From Variovorax boronicumulans NBRC 103145 (GTDB lineage: Bacteria > Pseudomonadota > Gammaproteobacteria > Burkholderiales > Burkholderiaceae_C): a DNA stretch of 45,313 nucleotides. Position 1 is the stretch's first letter. Each line of letters opens with the position of its first letter. Positions 1-10,741 of this stretch are shown one piece after another. The stretch is taken from NCBI RefSeq assembly GCF_001591345.1, contig NZ_BCUS01000044.1, positions 1 to 45,313 on the forward strand, given 5' to 3'. The position numbers were made by a program, and so were the translations under genes. A model generated the notes under the pieces. That model saw nothing but the letters and a program-made list of their open reading frames with translations, did no database searches and was not told the DNA's origin.

Positions 1-614
1 CAGCCGTCGTGGCACCGCCGCCCCCGGCCGCACCGCCCGTGGCGTCGGCCCCGCCGGCCTTCATGCCCTCGGTCGCGCCGCTGGACTTCGACCTCGACCT
101 GACCCAGCCGCCCGCACCGGCACCTGCTCCGGTGGGTGCCAGCCTGCCGAAGTCGGTCTATGCGCCGACGGCTGCACCGGCCCCGCTGAGCAACGGCCAT
201 GCCGCAGCGCCGGTCGACCTCGAAAACGATTTCGACACGGCCCCCGGCGCGCTGACGGCCCACACGCGCCCCTCGTCGCTGAACGACGCGGAGCACAACA
301 CCCGACCGGCCATGCTGCGCGACACGCTGCCCGCCGACTCCGGCTTCATCGAGTTCGACATGAGCGCCCTCGCCGGCCTGCCGGCCCGCTCGGCCGTCGC
401 CGAAGCACCGCGTTCTGCGGCTGTGGCCACCTCGCCGTCCGCGCTGGACGACGACGGCGACGACAACCCGCACGCCGTGAAGCTTTCGCTGGCCCGCGAA
501 CTGCAGGCCATCGGCGACGTCGAAGGCGCGCGCTCGCTGGTCGAGGAAGTCGAAGCCGAGAGCGCCGGCGACCTCAAGTCGCAAGCCAAGCAGCTGCTCG
601 CCGAACTGCGCTGA
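1..614 (+). CDS. fimV: FimV C-terminal fragment (5' end outside window)
   Basis: This is the last ~204 codons of a reading frame that enters from the left edge. Most of it is low-complexity Ala/Pro-rich linker, typical of FimV/HubP-type inner-membrane scaffold proteins. The final ~45 residues (starting HAVKLSLARELQAIGDVEGA) match the conserved FimV C-terminal TPR-like domain, which ends in a QLLAEL-type helix. FimV/HubP proteins organise polar type IV pilus and twitching components. The LysM and membrane parts would lie upstream and cannot be seen. The stop is 31 bp before truA, in the fimV-truA-trpF order usual in beta- and gammaproteobacteria. The identification rests on the C-terminal motif plus gene order. 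Confidence 0.85.
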   Translation, partial: AVVAPPPPAAPPVASAPPAFMPSVAPLDFDLDLTQPPAPAPAPVGASLPKSVYAPTAAPAPLSNGHAAAPVDLENDFDTAPGALTAHTRPSSLNDAEHNTRPAMLRDTLPADSGFIEFDMSALAGLPARSAVAEAPRSAAVATSPSALDDDGDDNPHAVKLSLARELQAIGDVEGARSLVEEVEAESAGDLKSQAKQLLAELR

Positions 615-645
615 GCCGGTTGCCGACTGCCCTTCTGATCGCTTC

Positions 646-1470
646 GTGAGGCTGGCACTCGGCATCCGCTACAACGGCCAGGCATACGAGGGCTGGCAGA
701 GCCAGCGCTCGGGCCGCACGGTGCAGGACAAGCTCGAAGCCGCCCTCGCGAAGTTCGCCGGCCTGCCCGCCGGCAGCCGGGTCAGCACGCTGTGCGCCGG
801 CCGCACCGACGCCGGTGTGCACGGGCTGATGCAGGTGGTGCACTTCGACACCGACATCGAACGCGATCCGTTCTCCTGGATGCGCGGCACCAACCGCTAC
901 CTGCCCGACGACATCGCGGTGCAGTGGGCGCACCCGGTGCCCGACGAATTCCATTGCCGCGCCAGTGCCCTAGCGCGTCGCTACGTCTACGTGCTCTCGC
1001 AGTCGCCCGTGCGGCCCAGCCTCGATGCGGGCCGGGTCGGCTGGTCGATGTACCCGCTCGACGGCGATGCGATGCGCGCCGCGGCGGCCCTGCTGGTGGG
1101 CCGGCACGATTTCAGCTCGTTCCGCGCCTCGGCCTGCCAGGCCCTCTCGCCGGTCAAGGACCTGCGGCGCCTGGAGATCACGCGCGTGGGCGACGGCGAG
1201 CGCTGCCGCTGGCACTTCGAATTCGAGGCCGACGCCTTCCTGCACCACATGATCCGCAACCTGATGGGCAGCCTGGTGCGCATCGGCCGCGGCGACGAGC
1301 AGCCCGAATGGATCACCGAGGTGCTCGAGGCGCGCAGCCGCAAGGTGGCCGCGCCCACCTTCTCCGCCGACGGCCTGTACTTCCTCGGCCCGTTGTACGA
1401 CGCCAAGTGGGGTCTGCCGGCCGAGGCCACGTTCCAGGGCGACCGGGCTTCGTATGATGGTCCGCCATGA
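646..1470 (+). CDS. truA: tRNA pseudouridine(38-40) synthase TruA
   Basis: The 274-residue product converts U38, U39 and U40 in the tRNA anticodon arm to pseudouridine. The N-terminus has the family signature RYNGQAYEGWQ, and the catalytic aspartate is D55 in the AGRTDAGVHG motif at residues 51-60. A second conserved block, FEADAFLHHMIRNLMG, lies near residue 200. The length agrees with E. coli TruA (~270). The start is a GTG at 646, placed directly before the conserved MRLALGIRYNG block, with no strong Shine-Dalgarno sequence. The stop overlaps the trpF start as ATGA (1467-1470), so the two are probably translationally coupled. Confidence 0.97.
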   Translation: MRLALGIRYNGQAYEGWQSQRSGRTVQDKLEAALAKFAGLPAGSRVSTLCAGRTDAGVHGLMQVVHFDTDIERDPFSWMRGTNRYLPDDIAVQWAHPVPDEFHCRASALARRYVYVLSQSPVRPSLDAGRVGWSMYPLDGDAMRAAAALLVGRHDFSSFRASACQALSPVKDLRRLEITRVGDGERCRWHFEFEADAFLHHMIRNLMGSLVRIGRGDEQPEWITEVLEARSRKVAAPTFSADGLYFLGPLYDAKWGLPAEATFQGDRASYDGPP

Positions 1471-2210
1471 CATCCCCCGCCTTCCTCGCCCCGCGCACCC
1501 GCATCAAGATCTGTGGCCTCACGCGTGAGGCCGACGTGGACGCGGCGGTCGAGGCCGGCGCCGACGCGATCGGCTTCGTGCTCTACCCGAAGAGCCCGCG
1601 CGCCGTGAGCGTCGAGCGCGCCGCCGAGCTGGCCTCGCGCCTGCCGCCCTTCATCACGCCGGTGCTGCTGTTCGTGAACGCGGACGCTCCCGAAGTCCTG
1701 GCCTCCCTGGCCCGCGTGAAGGGTGCCATCGCGCAGTTCCACGGGGAAGAAACACCCGAACAGTGCGAGGAAGCCACCGGCCCGGGACGCTTTCGTTACA
1801 TGCGCGCCGCCCGGATTCCGCTGGGGGCTGCCGGGGCCGGCTTCGACCTCGTAAAATACGCGTCCGATTACTCCCGCGCCCAGGCCATCCTGCTCGACGC
1901 CCATGTCGAAGGTTATGGCGGAGGCGGCAAGGCTTTCGATTGGTCACTTCTTCCACCCGCCGTCGACGCTCACCTCGTCTTGAGTGGTGGGCTCACACCT
2001 GCAAACGTGAGCGATGGCATTCACAGCCTGCGGGCGCGCTGCAAGACGCTGTCCGTTGATGTGAGTTCGGGCGTCGAAATCGACGGTCCCGAGCACAAGG
2101 GCCTCAAGGACGCCGGAAAGATCCGGGCATTCGTCGCCGCCGTGAGAGCCGCAGATGCGGCGAACACTGTCAAAGCCTCGGCCGCCGACGCTTCGTCCTT
2201 CTCCAGTTAG
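1467..2210 (+). CDS. trpF: Phosphoribosylanthranilate isomerase TrpF
   Basis: TrpF catalyses the Amadori rearrangement of N-(5'-phosphoribosyl)anthranilate to CdRP in tryptophan synthesis. The (beta/alpha)8 protein has 247 residues. The general base is C16 in [10 protein letters not shown], and the likely general acid is D144 in ILLDAHVEG. The phosphate-binding segments [10 protein letters not shown] and SVDVSSGVE follow. It has a Ser/Ala-rich C-terminal tail of about 20 residues beyond the conserved fold. The start ATG overlaps the truA stop by four bases, and trpB begins 47 bp downstream. This is the split trpFBA operon, away from trpEGDC, as is common in proteobacteria. Confidence 0.97.
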   Translation: MTSPAFLAPRTRIKICGLTREADVDAAVEAGADAIGFVLYPKSPRAVSVERAAELASRLPPFITPVLLFVNADAPEVLASLARVKGAIAQFHGEETPEQCEEATGPGRFRYMRAARIPLGAAGAGFDLVKYASDYSRAQAILLDAHVEGYGGGGKAFDWSLLPPAVDAHLVLSGGLTPANVSDGIHSLRARCKTLSVDVSSGVEIDGPEHKGLKDAGKIRAFVAAVRAADAANTVKASAADASSFSS

Positions 2211-2257
2211 CCGCCGCACCCGATCGCATTCGGGCTGCGGCCCATCGATCGAGAACC

Positions 2258-3544
2258 ATGCAAAGCCAATTCCAGGACTACCAGCAACCCGACGCCAGCG
2301 GCCATTTCGGCCCCTACGGCGGCACCTTCGCGAGCGAAACGCTCACGCACGCGATCAACGAGCTGCGCGACGCGTATGCGAAGTTCAAGGACGACCCGGC
2401 CTTCCTGGCCGAGTTCCACTACGAGCTGAAGCACTTCGTCGGCCGCCCCTCGCCGATCTACCACGCCGCGCGCACCAGCCGCGAAATGGGCGGCGCGCAG
2501 ATCTACCTGAAGCGCGAAGACCTGAACCACACCGGCGCCCACAAGATCAACAACGTGATCGGCCAGGCGATGCTCGCGCGCCGCATGGGCAAGCCCCGCG
2601 TGATCGCCGAGACCGGCGCCGGTCAGCACGGCGTGGCCACGGCCACCATCTGCGCGCGCTACGGCCTTGAGTGCGTGGTCTACATGGGCAGCCAGGACGT
2701 GAAGCGCCAGAGCCCCAACGTCTACCGCATGAACCTGCTGGGCGCGACCGTCGTGCCCGTCGAATCGGGCAGCAAGACGCTGAAGGACGCGCTCAACGAG
2801 GCCATGCGCGACTGGGTCACCAACGTCGAAAACACCTTCTACATCATCGGCACGGTGGCGGGCCCGCACCCCTACCCGACCATGGTGCGCGACTTCCAGA
2901 GCGTGATCGGCACCGAGTGCATCGCGCAGATGCCCGCCATGCTCGCGGCCGACGGCATCACCGGAGAAGCCGAGGGCAAACAGCCCGACGTGGTGGTCGC
3001 CTGCGTGGGCGGCGGCAGCAACGCGATCGGCATCTTCCACCCCTACATTCCGTTCGCGGGCACGCGCCTCATCGGCGTGGAAGCCGCCGGCGAAGGCCTG
3101 GACAGCGGCAAGCACGCCGCCTCGATCCTGCGCGGCAGCCCCGGCGTGCTGCACGGCAACCGCACCTACCTGCTGCAGAACGACGACGGCCAGATCACCG
3201 AGACGCACAGCGTCAGCGCCGGCCTCGACTACCCGGGCGTCGGCCCCGAGCACGCCTACCTGGCCGACATCGGCCGCGCCGAGTACGTCGGCATCACCGA
3301 CGTCGAGGCGCTCGAAGCCTTCCACTACCTGTGCCGCACGGAGGGCATCATCCCCGCGCTCGAATCCAGCCACGCCATGGCCTACGCCCTGAAGCTCGCC
3401 AAGACCATGCGCCCCGATCAGTCCATCCTCGTGAACCTCTCGGGCCGCGGCGACAAGGACATCGGCACCGTCGCCGACCTGTCGGGTGTCGACTTCTACG
3501 ACCGGCCCTCGATGCGCGGTCTGAGCGTGAAGGGAGGAAAGTGA
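2258..3544 (+). CDS. trpB: Tryptophan synthase beta chain TrpB
   Basis: TrpB is the PLP-dependent subunit that condenses indole with serine to give tryptophan. The 428-residue chain carries the PLP lysine K96 in the signature [16 protein letters not shown]. It also has the phosphate-binding GGGSNAIG loop and the ESSHAMAYA and NLSGRGDKD blocks of TrpB1-type enzymes. The N-terminal [13 protein letters not shown] is typical. The length is slightly above E. coli TrpB (397), mostly in the N-terminal part. The stop codon TGA shares its A with the trpA ATG (TGATG at 3542-3546), in keeping with stoichiometric production of the alpha2beta2 complex. Confidence 0.98.
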   Translation: MQSQFQDYQQPDASGHFGPYGGTFASETLTHAINELRDAYAKFKDDPAFLAEFHYELKHFVGRPSPIYHAARTSREMGGAQIYLKREDLNHTGAHKINNVIGQAMLARRMGKPRVIAETGAGQHGVATATICARYGLECVVYMGSQDVKRQSPNVYRMNLLGATVVPVESGSKTLKDALNEAMRDWVTNVENTFYIIGTVAGPHPYPTMVRDFQSVIGTECIAQMPAMLAADGITGEAEGKQPDVVVACVGGGSNAIGIFHPYIPFAGTRLIGVEAAGEGLDSGKHAASILRGSPGVLHGNRTYLLQNDDGQITETHSVSAGLDYPGVGPEHAYLADIGRAEYVGITDVEALEAFHYLCRTEGIIPALESSHAMAYALKLAKTMRPDQSILVNLSGRGDKDIGTVADLSGVDFYDRPSMRGLSVKGGK

Positions 3545-4389
3545 TGAGCCGCATTGCCACAAAGTTCCAGGCCCTGCAAACGCAAGGCCGTCGCGCGCTG
3601 ATCCCTTATGTCACCGCCGGTTTCCCCTTCGCCGACATCACGCCCGAGCTCATGCACGGCATGGTCGAGGCCGGTGCCGACGTGATCGAGCTGGGCGTGC
3701 CCTTCTCCGACCCGATGGCCGACGGCCCCGTGATCCAGAAGGCCGGCGAGGCCGCGCTGGCACTGGGCGTCGGCATGAAGCAGGTGCTCGCCATGGTGGC
3801 CGCCTTCCGCACGAAGGACACGACCACGCCGGTCGTGCTCATGGGCTACGCCAACCCGGTCGAGCGCTATGACCTCGTGCACGGCAAGAAGGCCTTCATC
3901 CGCGACGCGGCCGCGGCCGGCGTCGATGGCCTGCTGGTCGTCGACTACCCTCCCGAGGAATGCGAGGACTTCGCCGCCGACCTGAAAGCCGCCGGCATCG
4001 ACCTGATCTTCCTGCTGGCCCCCACCAGCACCGCCGAGCGCATGGCGCAGGTGGCGCGCATCGCGAGCGGCTACGTGTACTACGTGTCGCTCAAGGGCGT
4101 GACCGGCGCCGGCCACCTCGACACCGAGGCGGTCGGGCGCATGATCCCGCGCATCCGCGAGCACGTGAGCATCCCCGTCGGCGTGGGCTTCGGCATCCGC
4201 GACGCGCGCACGGCGCAGGCCATCGGCTCGGCGGCGGACGCCGTGGTCATCGGCACCAAGATCATTCAACTCATCGAAGACCAGCCCCGCGACAACGTGG
4301 TGCCCACGGTGCGCGAATTCCTGGCCGGCATCCGCGAGGCGCTCGACGCCCTGCCGGCCGCCACGGCCAAGAACGCGGCTGGTCGATAA
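3544..4389 (+). CDS. trpA: Tryptophan synthase alpha chain TrpA
   Basis: TrpA cleaves indole-3-glycerol phosphate and channels indole to TrpB. The 281-residue TIM barrel has the catalytic acids at the same numbers as the E. coli enzyme: E49 in [12 protein letters not shown] and D60 in PMADGPVIQ. The loop [12 protein letters not shown] and the phosphate-binding GVGFGIRD are present. The start is the ATG that overlaps the trpB stop by one base. The same frame stays open far upstream through trpB, but that part reads Arg-rich shadow sequence, so the coupled ATG is clearly right. The gap to accD is 24 bp. Confidence 0.98.
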   Translation: MSRIATKFQALQTQGRRALIPYVTAGFPFADITPELMHGMVEAGADVIELGVPFSDPMADGPVIQKAGEAALALGVGMKQVLAMVAAFRTKDTTTPVVLMGYANPVERYDLVHGKKAFIRDAAAAGVDGLLVVDYPPEECEDFAADLKAAGIDLIFLLAPTSTAERMAQVARIASGYVYYVSLKGVTGAGHLDTEAVGRMIPRIREHVSIPVGVGFGIRDARTAQAIGSAADAVVIGTKIIQLIEDQPRDNVVPTVREFLAGIREALDALPAATAKNAAGR

Positions 4390-4413
4390 TCACTGCCCTC
4401 ACAAGGAGCCCCC

Positions 4414-5286
4414 ATGAGCTGGCTTGAAAAACTGCTACCCGCCAAGATCGCACAAACCGACCCGTCCGAGCGCCGCCAGGTGCCCGAGGGCCTGTGGATC
4501 AAATGCCCGGCCTGCGAGACCGTTCTGTACAAGACCGACCTCGAGCACAACCAGAACGTCTGCCCGAGCTGCAGCCACCACCACCGCATCGGCGCCCGCG
4601 CCCGCCTGGACGCCTTCCTGGACGCCGAAGGCCGCTACGAAGTCGGCCAGGAAGTGCTGCCGGTCGACGCCCTGAAGTTCAAGGACAGCCGCAAGTACCC
4701 CGAGCGCCTGAAAGAAGCGCTGGAGAACACCGGCGAGACCGACGCGCTGGTCGTCATGGGCGGCTCCGTCCACAGCATCAGCGTGGTCGTGGCCTGCTTC
4801 GAGTTCGAGTTCATGGGCGGCTCCATGGGCAGCGTGGTCGGCGAGCGCTTCGTGCGCGGCGTCGAGACCGCCATCGAGCAGAAGGTGCCCTTCGTGTGCT
4901 TCACCGCCACCGGCGGCGCGCGCATGCAGGAAGGCCTGCTCTCGCTGATGCAGATGGCCAAGACCAACGCCGCGCTCACGCGCCTGGCGAAGAAGGGCCT
5001 GCCCTACATCAGCGTGCTGACCGACCCGACCATGGGCGGCGTGAGCGCCGGCTTCGCTTTCGTGGGCGACGTGGTGATCGCCGAGCCCAAGGCGCTGATC
5101 GGCTTTGCCGGCCCGCGCGTGATCGAATCGACCGTGCGCGTGACGCTGCCCGAAGGCTTCCAGCGCGCCGAGTTCCTGCAGACCAAGGGCGCGATCGACT
5201 TCATCAGCGATCGCCGCGAACTGCGCAAGACCATCGCCAGCACGCTGGCCATGCTGCTGCGCCAGCCGGCCGACGCGGTGCTCTGA
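4414..5286 (+). CDS. accD: Acetyl-CoA carboxylase carboxyltransferase subunit beta
   Basis: AccD is the beta subunit of the carboxyltransferase that moves CO2 from carboxybiotin to acetyl-CoA, giving malonyl-CoA for fatty-acid synthesis. The 290-residue protein has the N-terminal four-cysteine zinc ribbon (C31, C34, C50, C53 in the CPAC and CPSC pairs), followed by the crotonase-like domain with [12 protein letters not shown] and the GGVSAGFAF loop. A Shine-Dalgarno-like AAGGAG precedes the ATG. It follows trpA, as in many betaproteobacteria. The usual next gene, folC, is absent here; a terminator and a reverse-strand yggT follow instead. Confidence 0.97.
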   Translation: MSWLEKLLPAKIAQTDPSERRQVPEGLWIKCPACETVLYKTDLEHNQNVCPSCSHHHRIGARARLDAFLDAEGRYEVGQEVLPVDALKFKDSRKYPERLKEALENTGETDALVVMGGSVHSISVVVACFEFEFMGGSMGSVVGERFVRGVETAIEQKVPFVCFTATGGARMQEGLLSLMQMAKTNAALTRLAKKGLPYISVLTDPTMGGVSAGFAFVGDVVIAEPKALIGFAGPRVIESTVRVTLPEGFQRAEFLQTKGAIDFISDRRELRKTIASTLAMLLRQPADAVL

Positions 5287-5299
5287 CCTTCACCGTAGC

Positions 5300-5315
5300 T
5301 CAGGCTTCGGCCTGA
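5300..5315 (+). other. UUCG-capped hairpin just after accD
   Basis: The sequence tcaggc-ttcg-gcctga is a perfect 6-bp stem closed by a stable cUUCGg tetraloop, 13 bp after the accD stop. It abuts the terminator hairpin at 5315. It may stabilise the 3' end of the operon mRNA or help stop the polymerase. That role is inferred; the structure itself is seen. Confidence 0.6.
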
Positions 5316-5349
5316 ACGCCCGCACGCCGAAAGGCGGTGCGGGCGTTTT
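5315..5349 (+). terminator. Rho-independent terminator of the truA-trpFBA-accD operon
   Basis: The arms aacgcccgcac+gcc and ggc+ggtgcgggcgtt pair over about 14 bp with a single bulged base and a GAAA loop, followed by a short T run (gttttg). It lies 29 bp after the accD stop and before the convergent yggT gene. The T tract is short, so some readthrough is possible. Confidence 0.8.
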
Positions 5350-5372
5350 GCTGTCTGGGGTACCCCGACGCG

Positions 5373-5933
5373 TCAGGCGCCGAGCCGGAACGCGAAGACC
5401 AGCAGGTTGCCCAGCACGATCGCCACCACCTGCAGCACCACGATGGCGGCCAGCGGCGACAGGTCGACGCCGCCGATCAGCGGAATGAAGCGCCGGAACG
5501 GCCGCACCAGCGGCTCGGCCAGGCGCGAGATCAGGTCGAGCAACATCGGCGAGGCGCCCGGAATCCACGACAGCACCGCATACACCACCAGCAGCGCCGT
5601 CAGGCCCGACACGGCCAGCTGCAGCAGGCCGACCAGCGACACCAGCGGCAGCGCCGTGATCCGCGCCAGGCTGCCGGCCAGCAGCCACAGCACCAGGAAC
5701 TTGAGCATCACCAGCAGCCAGGCCGCGATCAGGCTCGCGAGGTCCCAGCGCTTCACCGCGGGCACGATGCGCCGCAGCGGCAGCACGATCCAGTCGGTGA
5801 TAGCGAACACGAAGCGCCCCAGCGGATTACCGAAGGGCACGCGGTGGTATTGCATGTACAGGCGCAGCAGGCAGGCGCCGCCGAGCAGGCCGACGATCAC
5901 GTCGAGAAGAAACGAGGGTATCTGGTACAACAT
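5373..5933 (-). CDS. YggT family membrane protein
   Basis: This 186-residue integral membrane protein has two YggT repeats, each a hydrophobic helix pair flanking a conserved segment. The first includes FVFAITDWIVLPLRRIVP; the second includes LSWIPGASPMLLDLISRLAEPLVRPFRRFIPLIGGVDLSP (split by position: residues ~105-150). Members occur near pilus, proline-metabolism and division genes, and in some bacteria act in osmotic or division-related processes; no biochemical activity is established. The start ATG at 5933 is chosen because the conserved MLYQIPSFLLD begins there; the frame stays open 24 codons further upstream without similarity. The gene is convergent with accD and divergent from the GT2 gene at 6024. 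Confidence 0.9.
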   Translation of the reverse strand: MLYQIPSFLLDVIVGLLGGACLLRLYMQYHRVPFGNPLGRFVFAITDWIVLPLRRIVPAVKRWDLASLIAAWLLVMLKFLVLWLLAGSLARITALPLVSLVGLLQLAVSGLTALLVVYAVLSWIPGASPMLLDLISRLAEPLVRPFRRFIPLIGGVDLSPLAAIVVLQVVAIVLGNLLVFAFRLGA

Positions 5934-6023
5934 GTCGGATGGGCAGGGAGGTGCGCACGCGCGCGACTGCTCCGATTCTGGACCACAAGCCTCGCCCCCG
6001 GCCACACCGCCCTACGGAACCCC

Positions 6024-6989
6024 ATGCCTTTGCTCAGCGTCGTGCTCCCCACCTTCAACAGCGGCGAGTTCCTCATCGAGACGCTGCAGTCGCTGCAGGC
6101 ACAGACCTTCACCGACTTCGAGCTGCTGGTCATGGACGACGCCAGCACCGACGGCACCTGGGAGCGCGTGGCCGCCTTCGACGACCCGCGCATCCGGCGG
6201 CACCGCAACGCCTGCAACGTCGGCCTGCCGGCCAACATGAACCTCGCGATGGCGATGGCCCGGGGCACCTACCTGGCGCGCGTCGACCACGACGACTGCG
6301 CCACGCCGGAGCGCTTCGCCAAGCAGGTCGCGTTCCTGCAAAGCAACCCGTCGGTCACCGTCGTCGGCAGCCAGCTCGAGCACTTCCAGGACCAGGCCGG
6401 CGTCACCGGCCTGCCGCTGGACGACGCGACGATCAAGGCCCGCATGGTGGAGGGCTACGACTACCTCGCGAACCAGAGCACGACCGGGCGCTTGGACTTC
6501 TACCGCGCGCACGGGCTGCAGTTCGACCCCAACCTCTACGCCGTCGACGACCTCGGGTTCTGGGTCGACTGCATGCTGCACGGCGCGCGCTTCGCGAACC
6601 TGCCCGAGCCGCTGACGCGCTACCGCATCCACCCGGGCATGACCTCCCGCACCTTGCCGCGCGACCGGCTCTATGCCTCGAAGGACCGCATCTACCGGCG
6701 CCTGCTGCCGCTGGTCTTCCCGCGCCTGCGGGGCCGCGAGTGCGAACAGCTGCTCACGCTGTACCGCAACCCCGGCGACATGCCCCAGACGCTGGCCCAC
6801 CTGGTCGACCTGCATCGCGCGGCGCACAGCGCCCTGTCCGAGGTCGACACGCGCTGGGGCCAGAGCGCCGGCGAGTGCCAGCAGTCGATCCTGAACCTGC
6901 TCAACCACGCGCGCCACGCGTTCCAGATGCAGGGGATACTGCGGCCCGAGCACGCGACCGTCCTCAACCTGATCCTTCAACCCAGCTGA
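6024..6989 (+). CDS. GT2-family glycosyltransferase
   Basis: The 321-residue cytoplasmic GT-A enzyme begins with a textbook GT2 core, LSVVLPTFNSGEFLIETLQS. The nucleotide-binding acids are D38, D39 and D43 in MDDASTDGT, and the metal-binding cluster is D88/D90/D91 in RVDHDDCATPERFAKQ. The acceptor-side segment around VDDLGFWVDCMLHGARF is present. The last ~100 residues form a helical tail outside the GT2 fold. Family members transfer sugars from nucleotide sugars to glycans, lipids or proteins; donor and acceptor are unknown here. The start at ATG 6024 lies immediately before the first beta strand. It is the first gene of a three-gene unit with the LON-domain protein (29 bp downstream) and the tandem glycosyltransferase at 7660. 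Confidence 0.88.
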   Translation: MPLLSVVLPTFNSGEFLIETLQSLQAQTFTDFELLVMDDASTDGTWERVAAFDDPRIRRHRNACNVGLPANMNLAMAMARGTYLARVDHDDCATPERFAKQVAFLQSNPSVTVVGSQLEHFQDQAGVTGLPLDDATIKARMVEGYDYLANQSTTGRLDFYRAHGLQFDPNLYAVDDLGFWVDCMLHGARFANLPEPLTRYRIHPGMTSRTLPRDRLYASKDRIYRRLLPLVFPRLRGRECEQLLTLYRNPGDMPQTLAHLVDLHRAAHSALSEVDTRWGQSAGECQQSILNLLNHARHAFQMQGILRPEHATVLNLILQPS

Positions 6990-7018
6990 CCGCGGCGACT
7001 GGCCCGGCCCTTTTCAAC

Positions 7019-7642
7019 GTGCGCATTCCTCTCTTTCCGCTCGGTACGGTCCTGTTTCCCGGCGGCCTGCTGCCGCTGCGTGTCTTCGAGGTCCGCTACC
7101 TCGACATGGTCGGCAAGTGCCGCAAGGCCGGCACCCCGTTCGGCGTCGTCAGCCTGACCAGCGGCGCCGAAGTGCGCAAGGCCGGCGCCGAAGCCGAAAG
7201 CTTTGCCGCCGTCGGCACGCTCGCCGACATCCGCACCTTCGACGCGCCGCAAAGCGGCCTGCTGCAGATCGAATGCGTCGGCACGCAGCGCTTTCGCGTG
7301 CGCAGCAGCGAGCTGCAGAAGCACGGCCTGTGGATCGCCGAGGTCGACGCCGTCGCCGACGATGTCGACCTCGAGATCCCCGACGACCTGCGCCACACCG
7401 CCACCGCGCTGCGCCGCCTCATCGACACCCTCGAAGAGCGCCGCCACGCGCAGGGCGACACCGTGCGCCTGCCGATCGGCGCGCCCTACCGCCTCGACGA
7501 CTGCGGGTGGGTGGCCAACCGCTGGTGCGAGCTGGTGCCGATGCAGCTCGAACTCAAGCAGCGCCTGATGGAACTCGACAGCCCGCTGATGCGCCTGGAG
7601 TTGGTCAGCGACCTGCTGGCGCGCACCGGCATCACCGACTAG
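7019..7642 (+). CDS. LON peptidase substrate-binding domain protein
   Basis: The 207-residue protein consists only of the Lon N-terminal (PUA-like, LAN) domain and lacks the AAA+ and protease parts. The N-terminal motif RIPLFPLGTVLFPGGLLPLRVFEVRY and the later FGVVSL strand are diagnostic. The GTG start at 7019 fits, since the domain begins at once. Stand-alone LON-domain proteins are widespread in proteobacteria and resemble the substrate-recognition part of Lon or cereblon; a definite function is not known. Unusually, it lies between two glycosyltransferases (29 bp after one, 17 bp before the next) and is probably co-transcribed with them. Confidence 0.92.
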   Translation: MRIPLFPLGTVLFPGGLLPLRVFEVRYLDMVGKCRKAGTPFGVVSLTSGAEVRKAGAEAESFAAVGTLADIRTFDAPQSGLLQIECVGTQRFRVRSSELQKHGLWIAEVDAVADDVDLEIPDDLRHTATALRRLIDTLEERRHAQGDTVRLPIGAPYRLDDCGWVANRWCELVPMQLELKQRLMELDSPLMRLELVSDLLARTGITD

Positions 7643-7659
7643 TCACGGCCCGCCGCGAG

Positions 7660-9030
7660 ATGAACCCGGCGCCGGTCCGCTTCCATTCGATCCTGCTGCG
7701 CGCGGGCGCGGAGGCCTTCGCGGACAACCACCGCGCCTACTGCGCACGCTGGGGCTATGCGCACCGCCTGCACGCCATCGGCACGCCGCACAACAGCGCG
7801 CGCACGCTGCTGGTCTACAAGTACAGCGTGGTGAGCGCCGCGCTGGCCGATGCGCCCGACGGCACGCTGCTGGTCTTCGCGGACGACGACGCGGCCTTTC
7901 TCGCGCCCCTGCCCGCGCCGACCGTGATCGGCGACGCGCCCCACTGGATCGCCGAGAACGAGCACCACCACCGCCCCGAGGGCAGCTGCTTCATGCTGCG
8001 TGCGGGCCCCGAGGCGACGGCCCTGGTCGCGTCCGTGCTCGAACGCCTGCGCACCGCGCCCGATGCAGGCACCGACCGCTGGGCGCACCGGGAACTCGAA
8101 GGCTTGGCGGCCCATCCGCACCACCAGCTCATCGACGGCCGGCACTACCCCAACCTGCTGTTCGCCCGCTTCGGCCACTACCTGCCGGAGGTCTCGGCCT
8201 TCGTGCTCTCGTTCAATCCTGCGGTCCACATCGATGTCCAGGACATGCGGGTGCGGGGCCTCTTCGTCGCGCACCTGAACGCGGTGCTGGCGCGCGACGG
8301 CCAGCTCTACGACGACCTGCCGCCTGCGCCCACAGGCGAGGCCGACTACGACGTGCGCAACGCCGGCCGCCTCGTCGCCTTGCTGACCAGCTACACGCCC
8401 AACATCGCGGGCTATGCCACGCTGTCGGAGCGCAACATCGCCGCGTACGCCGACCACCACGGCTACACCCACCACGTCTACCGGGACCTGCCCGCCGAGC
8501 TGCGGGGCCGGGTGGCCGGCAACTGGATCAAGCCGCGGCTGCTGCTCAAGCACCTGGCCGAACACGAGCAGGTCGCGTGGGTCGATGCCGACATCCTCAT
8601 TCACGACCGCACACGGCCGCTCGCGTCCCTGCTGCGCGGCCGGCCAGTGGCGCTGGCGCGCGACGTGTCGGGCTACGAGTTCAACAGCGGCTTCATGGTG
8701 TTCTCGAACACGCCGGCCTGCATCGCCTACCTGGAGCGCGTGCAGGCGCTCGTCGATGACGTGCAGGACAAGCGCGGCGTCTACGCCTCGGGCGGTGACC
8801 AGGCCTTCTTCGTCGCCGCCTGGACCGAAGCCGGCGGCGACGCGGTCATGCCGCGCTCCGACGGCGTGTCCTTCAATTCGCACCCCGCGCTGTACGACGG
8901 CGACAGCTTCATGCTGCACTACATGGGCTACCCGGATCGCCTGCGCACGCTGGTGATGCAGCACGACGCCCAACGGATCACGCACCGCCACGCAGACGCG
9001 CCAGACGCCGCGACACCGCCGAACGGCTGA
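7660..9030 (+). CDS. Tandem-domain DxD glycosyltransferase (paralogue A)
   Basis: The 456-residue protein appears to hold two related GT-A-like halves. The N-terminal half has an acidic triad, D75-D76-D77 in LVFADDDAAFLAP. The C-terminal half has a clear DxD, D309-A310-D311 in VAWVDADILIHD, followed by FNSGFMVFSNT, YASGGDQAFF and a late LHYMGYPDR. These C-terminal blocks resemble the GT34-like (GMA12/MNN10) family. No signal peptide or membrane segment is visible, so it is probably cytoplasmic. The reverse-strand gene at 11558-12892 shares the same layout, with its DxD at the same residue numbers. Start ATG 7660 is 17 bp after the LON gene. Donor and acceptor are unknown. Confidence 0.8.
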   Translation: MNPAPVRFHSILLRAGAEAFADNHRAYCARWGYAHRLHAIGTPHNSARTLLVYKYSVVSAALADAPDGTLLVFADDDAAFLAPLPAPTVIGDAPHWIAENEHHHRPEGSCFMLRAGPEATALVASVLERLRTAPDAGTDRWAHRELEGLAAHPHHQLIDGRHYPNLLFARFGHYLPEVSAFVLSFNPAVHIDVQDMRVRGLFVAHLNAVLARDGQLYDDLPPAPTGEADYDVRNAGRLVALLTSYTPNIAGYATLSERNIAAYADHHGYTHHVYRDLPAELRGRVAGNWIKPRLLLKHLAEHEQVAWVDADILIHDRTRPLASLLRGRPVALARDVSGYEFNSGFMVFSNTPACIAYLERVQALVDDVQDKRGVYASGGDQAFFVAAWTEAGGDAVMPRSDGVSFNSHPALYDGDSFMLHYMGYPDRLRTLVMQHDAQRITHRHADAPDAATPPNG

Positions 9031-9037
9031 AAACGCT

Positions 9038-9070
9038 GAGGGTTAAGCTCCATTTTTGATAGCAACCCTC
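9038..9070. repeat. Inverted repeat with a GATAGC-type half element upstream of lysS
   Basis: The 7-bp arms gagggtt (9038-9044) and aaccctc (9064-9070) enclose a 19-nt loop that contains a T5 run and gatagc. The loop carries the half-site gctcc-attttt-gatagc, which resembles a short dispersed element I associate with Comamonadaceae genomes. It may also act as a weak terminator for the unit at 6024-9030, since it begins 8 bp after the last stop. Confidence 0.4.
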
Positions 9071-9112
9071 ACAGAACTGACGGGCGCTTCAGGCCGATTC
9101 CGCTCAAGGCCG

Positions 9113-9124
9113 ATGGGCTAAAAT
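9113..9124 (+). promoter_or_regulatory. Possible -10 element of the lysS promoter
   Basis: The sequence atgggctaaaat contains a TAAAAT hexamer at 9119-9124, 52 bp before the lysS ATG. A similar ggctaaaat lies in front of acpP on the other strand. No convincing -35 hexamer stands at 16-18 bp, so this rests on the -10 alone. Confidence 0.4.
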
Positions 9125-9176
9125 GCACGGCCCGCGCACACCCTCCCCCTTCTTGCTGCGCCCCCACACGCCTCCC

Positions 9177-10718
<1,542 letters not shown>

Positions 10719-10741
10719 CCCACCCGACGGGGACGCTGTCC

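Noticed and set aside
2207..3562. A 451-codon open frame on the minus strand opposite trpB
   Set aside because: It covers trpB exactly in antisense. It has Val/Ala/Gly/His-rich composition and no motif.
5337..6023. Long upstream extension of the GT2 reading frame
   Set aside because: It is antisense to yggT, Gln/Arg-rich, and not part of any GT2 domain. The conserved fold starts at ATG 6024.
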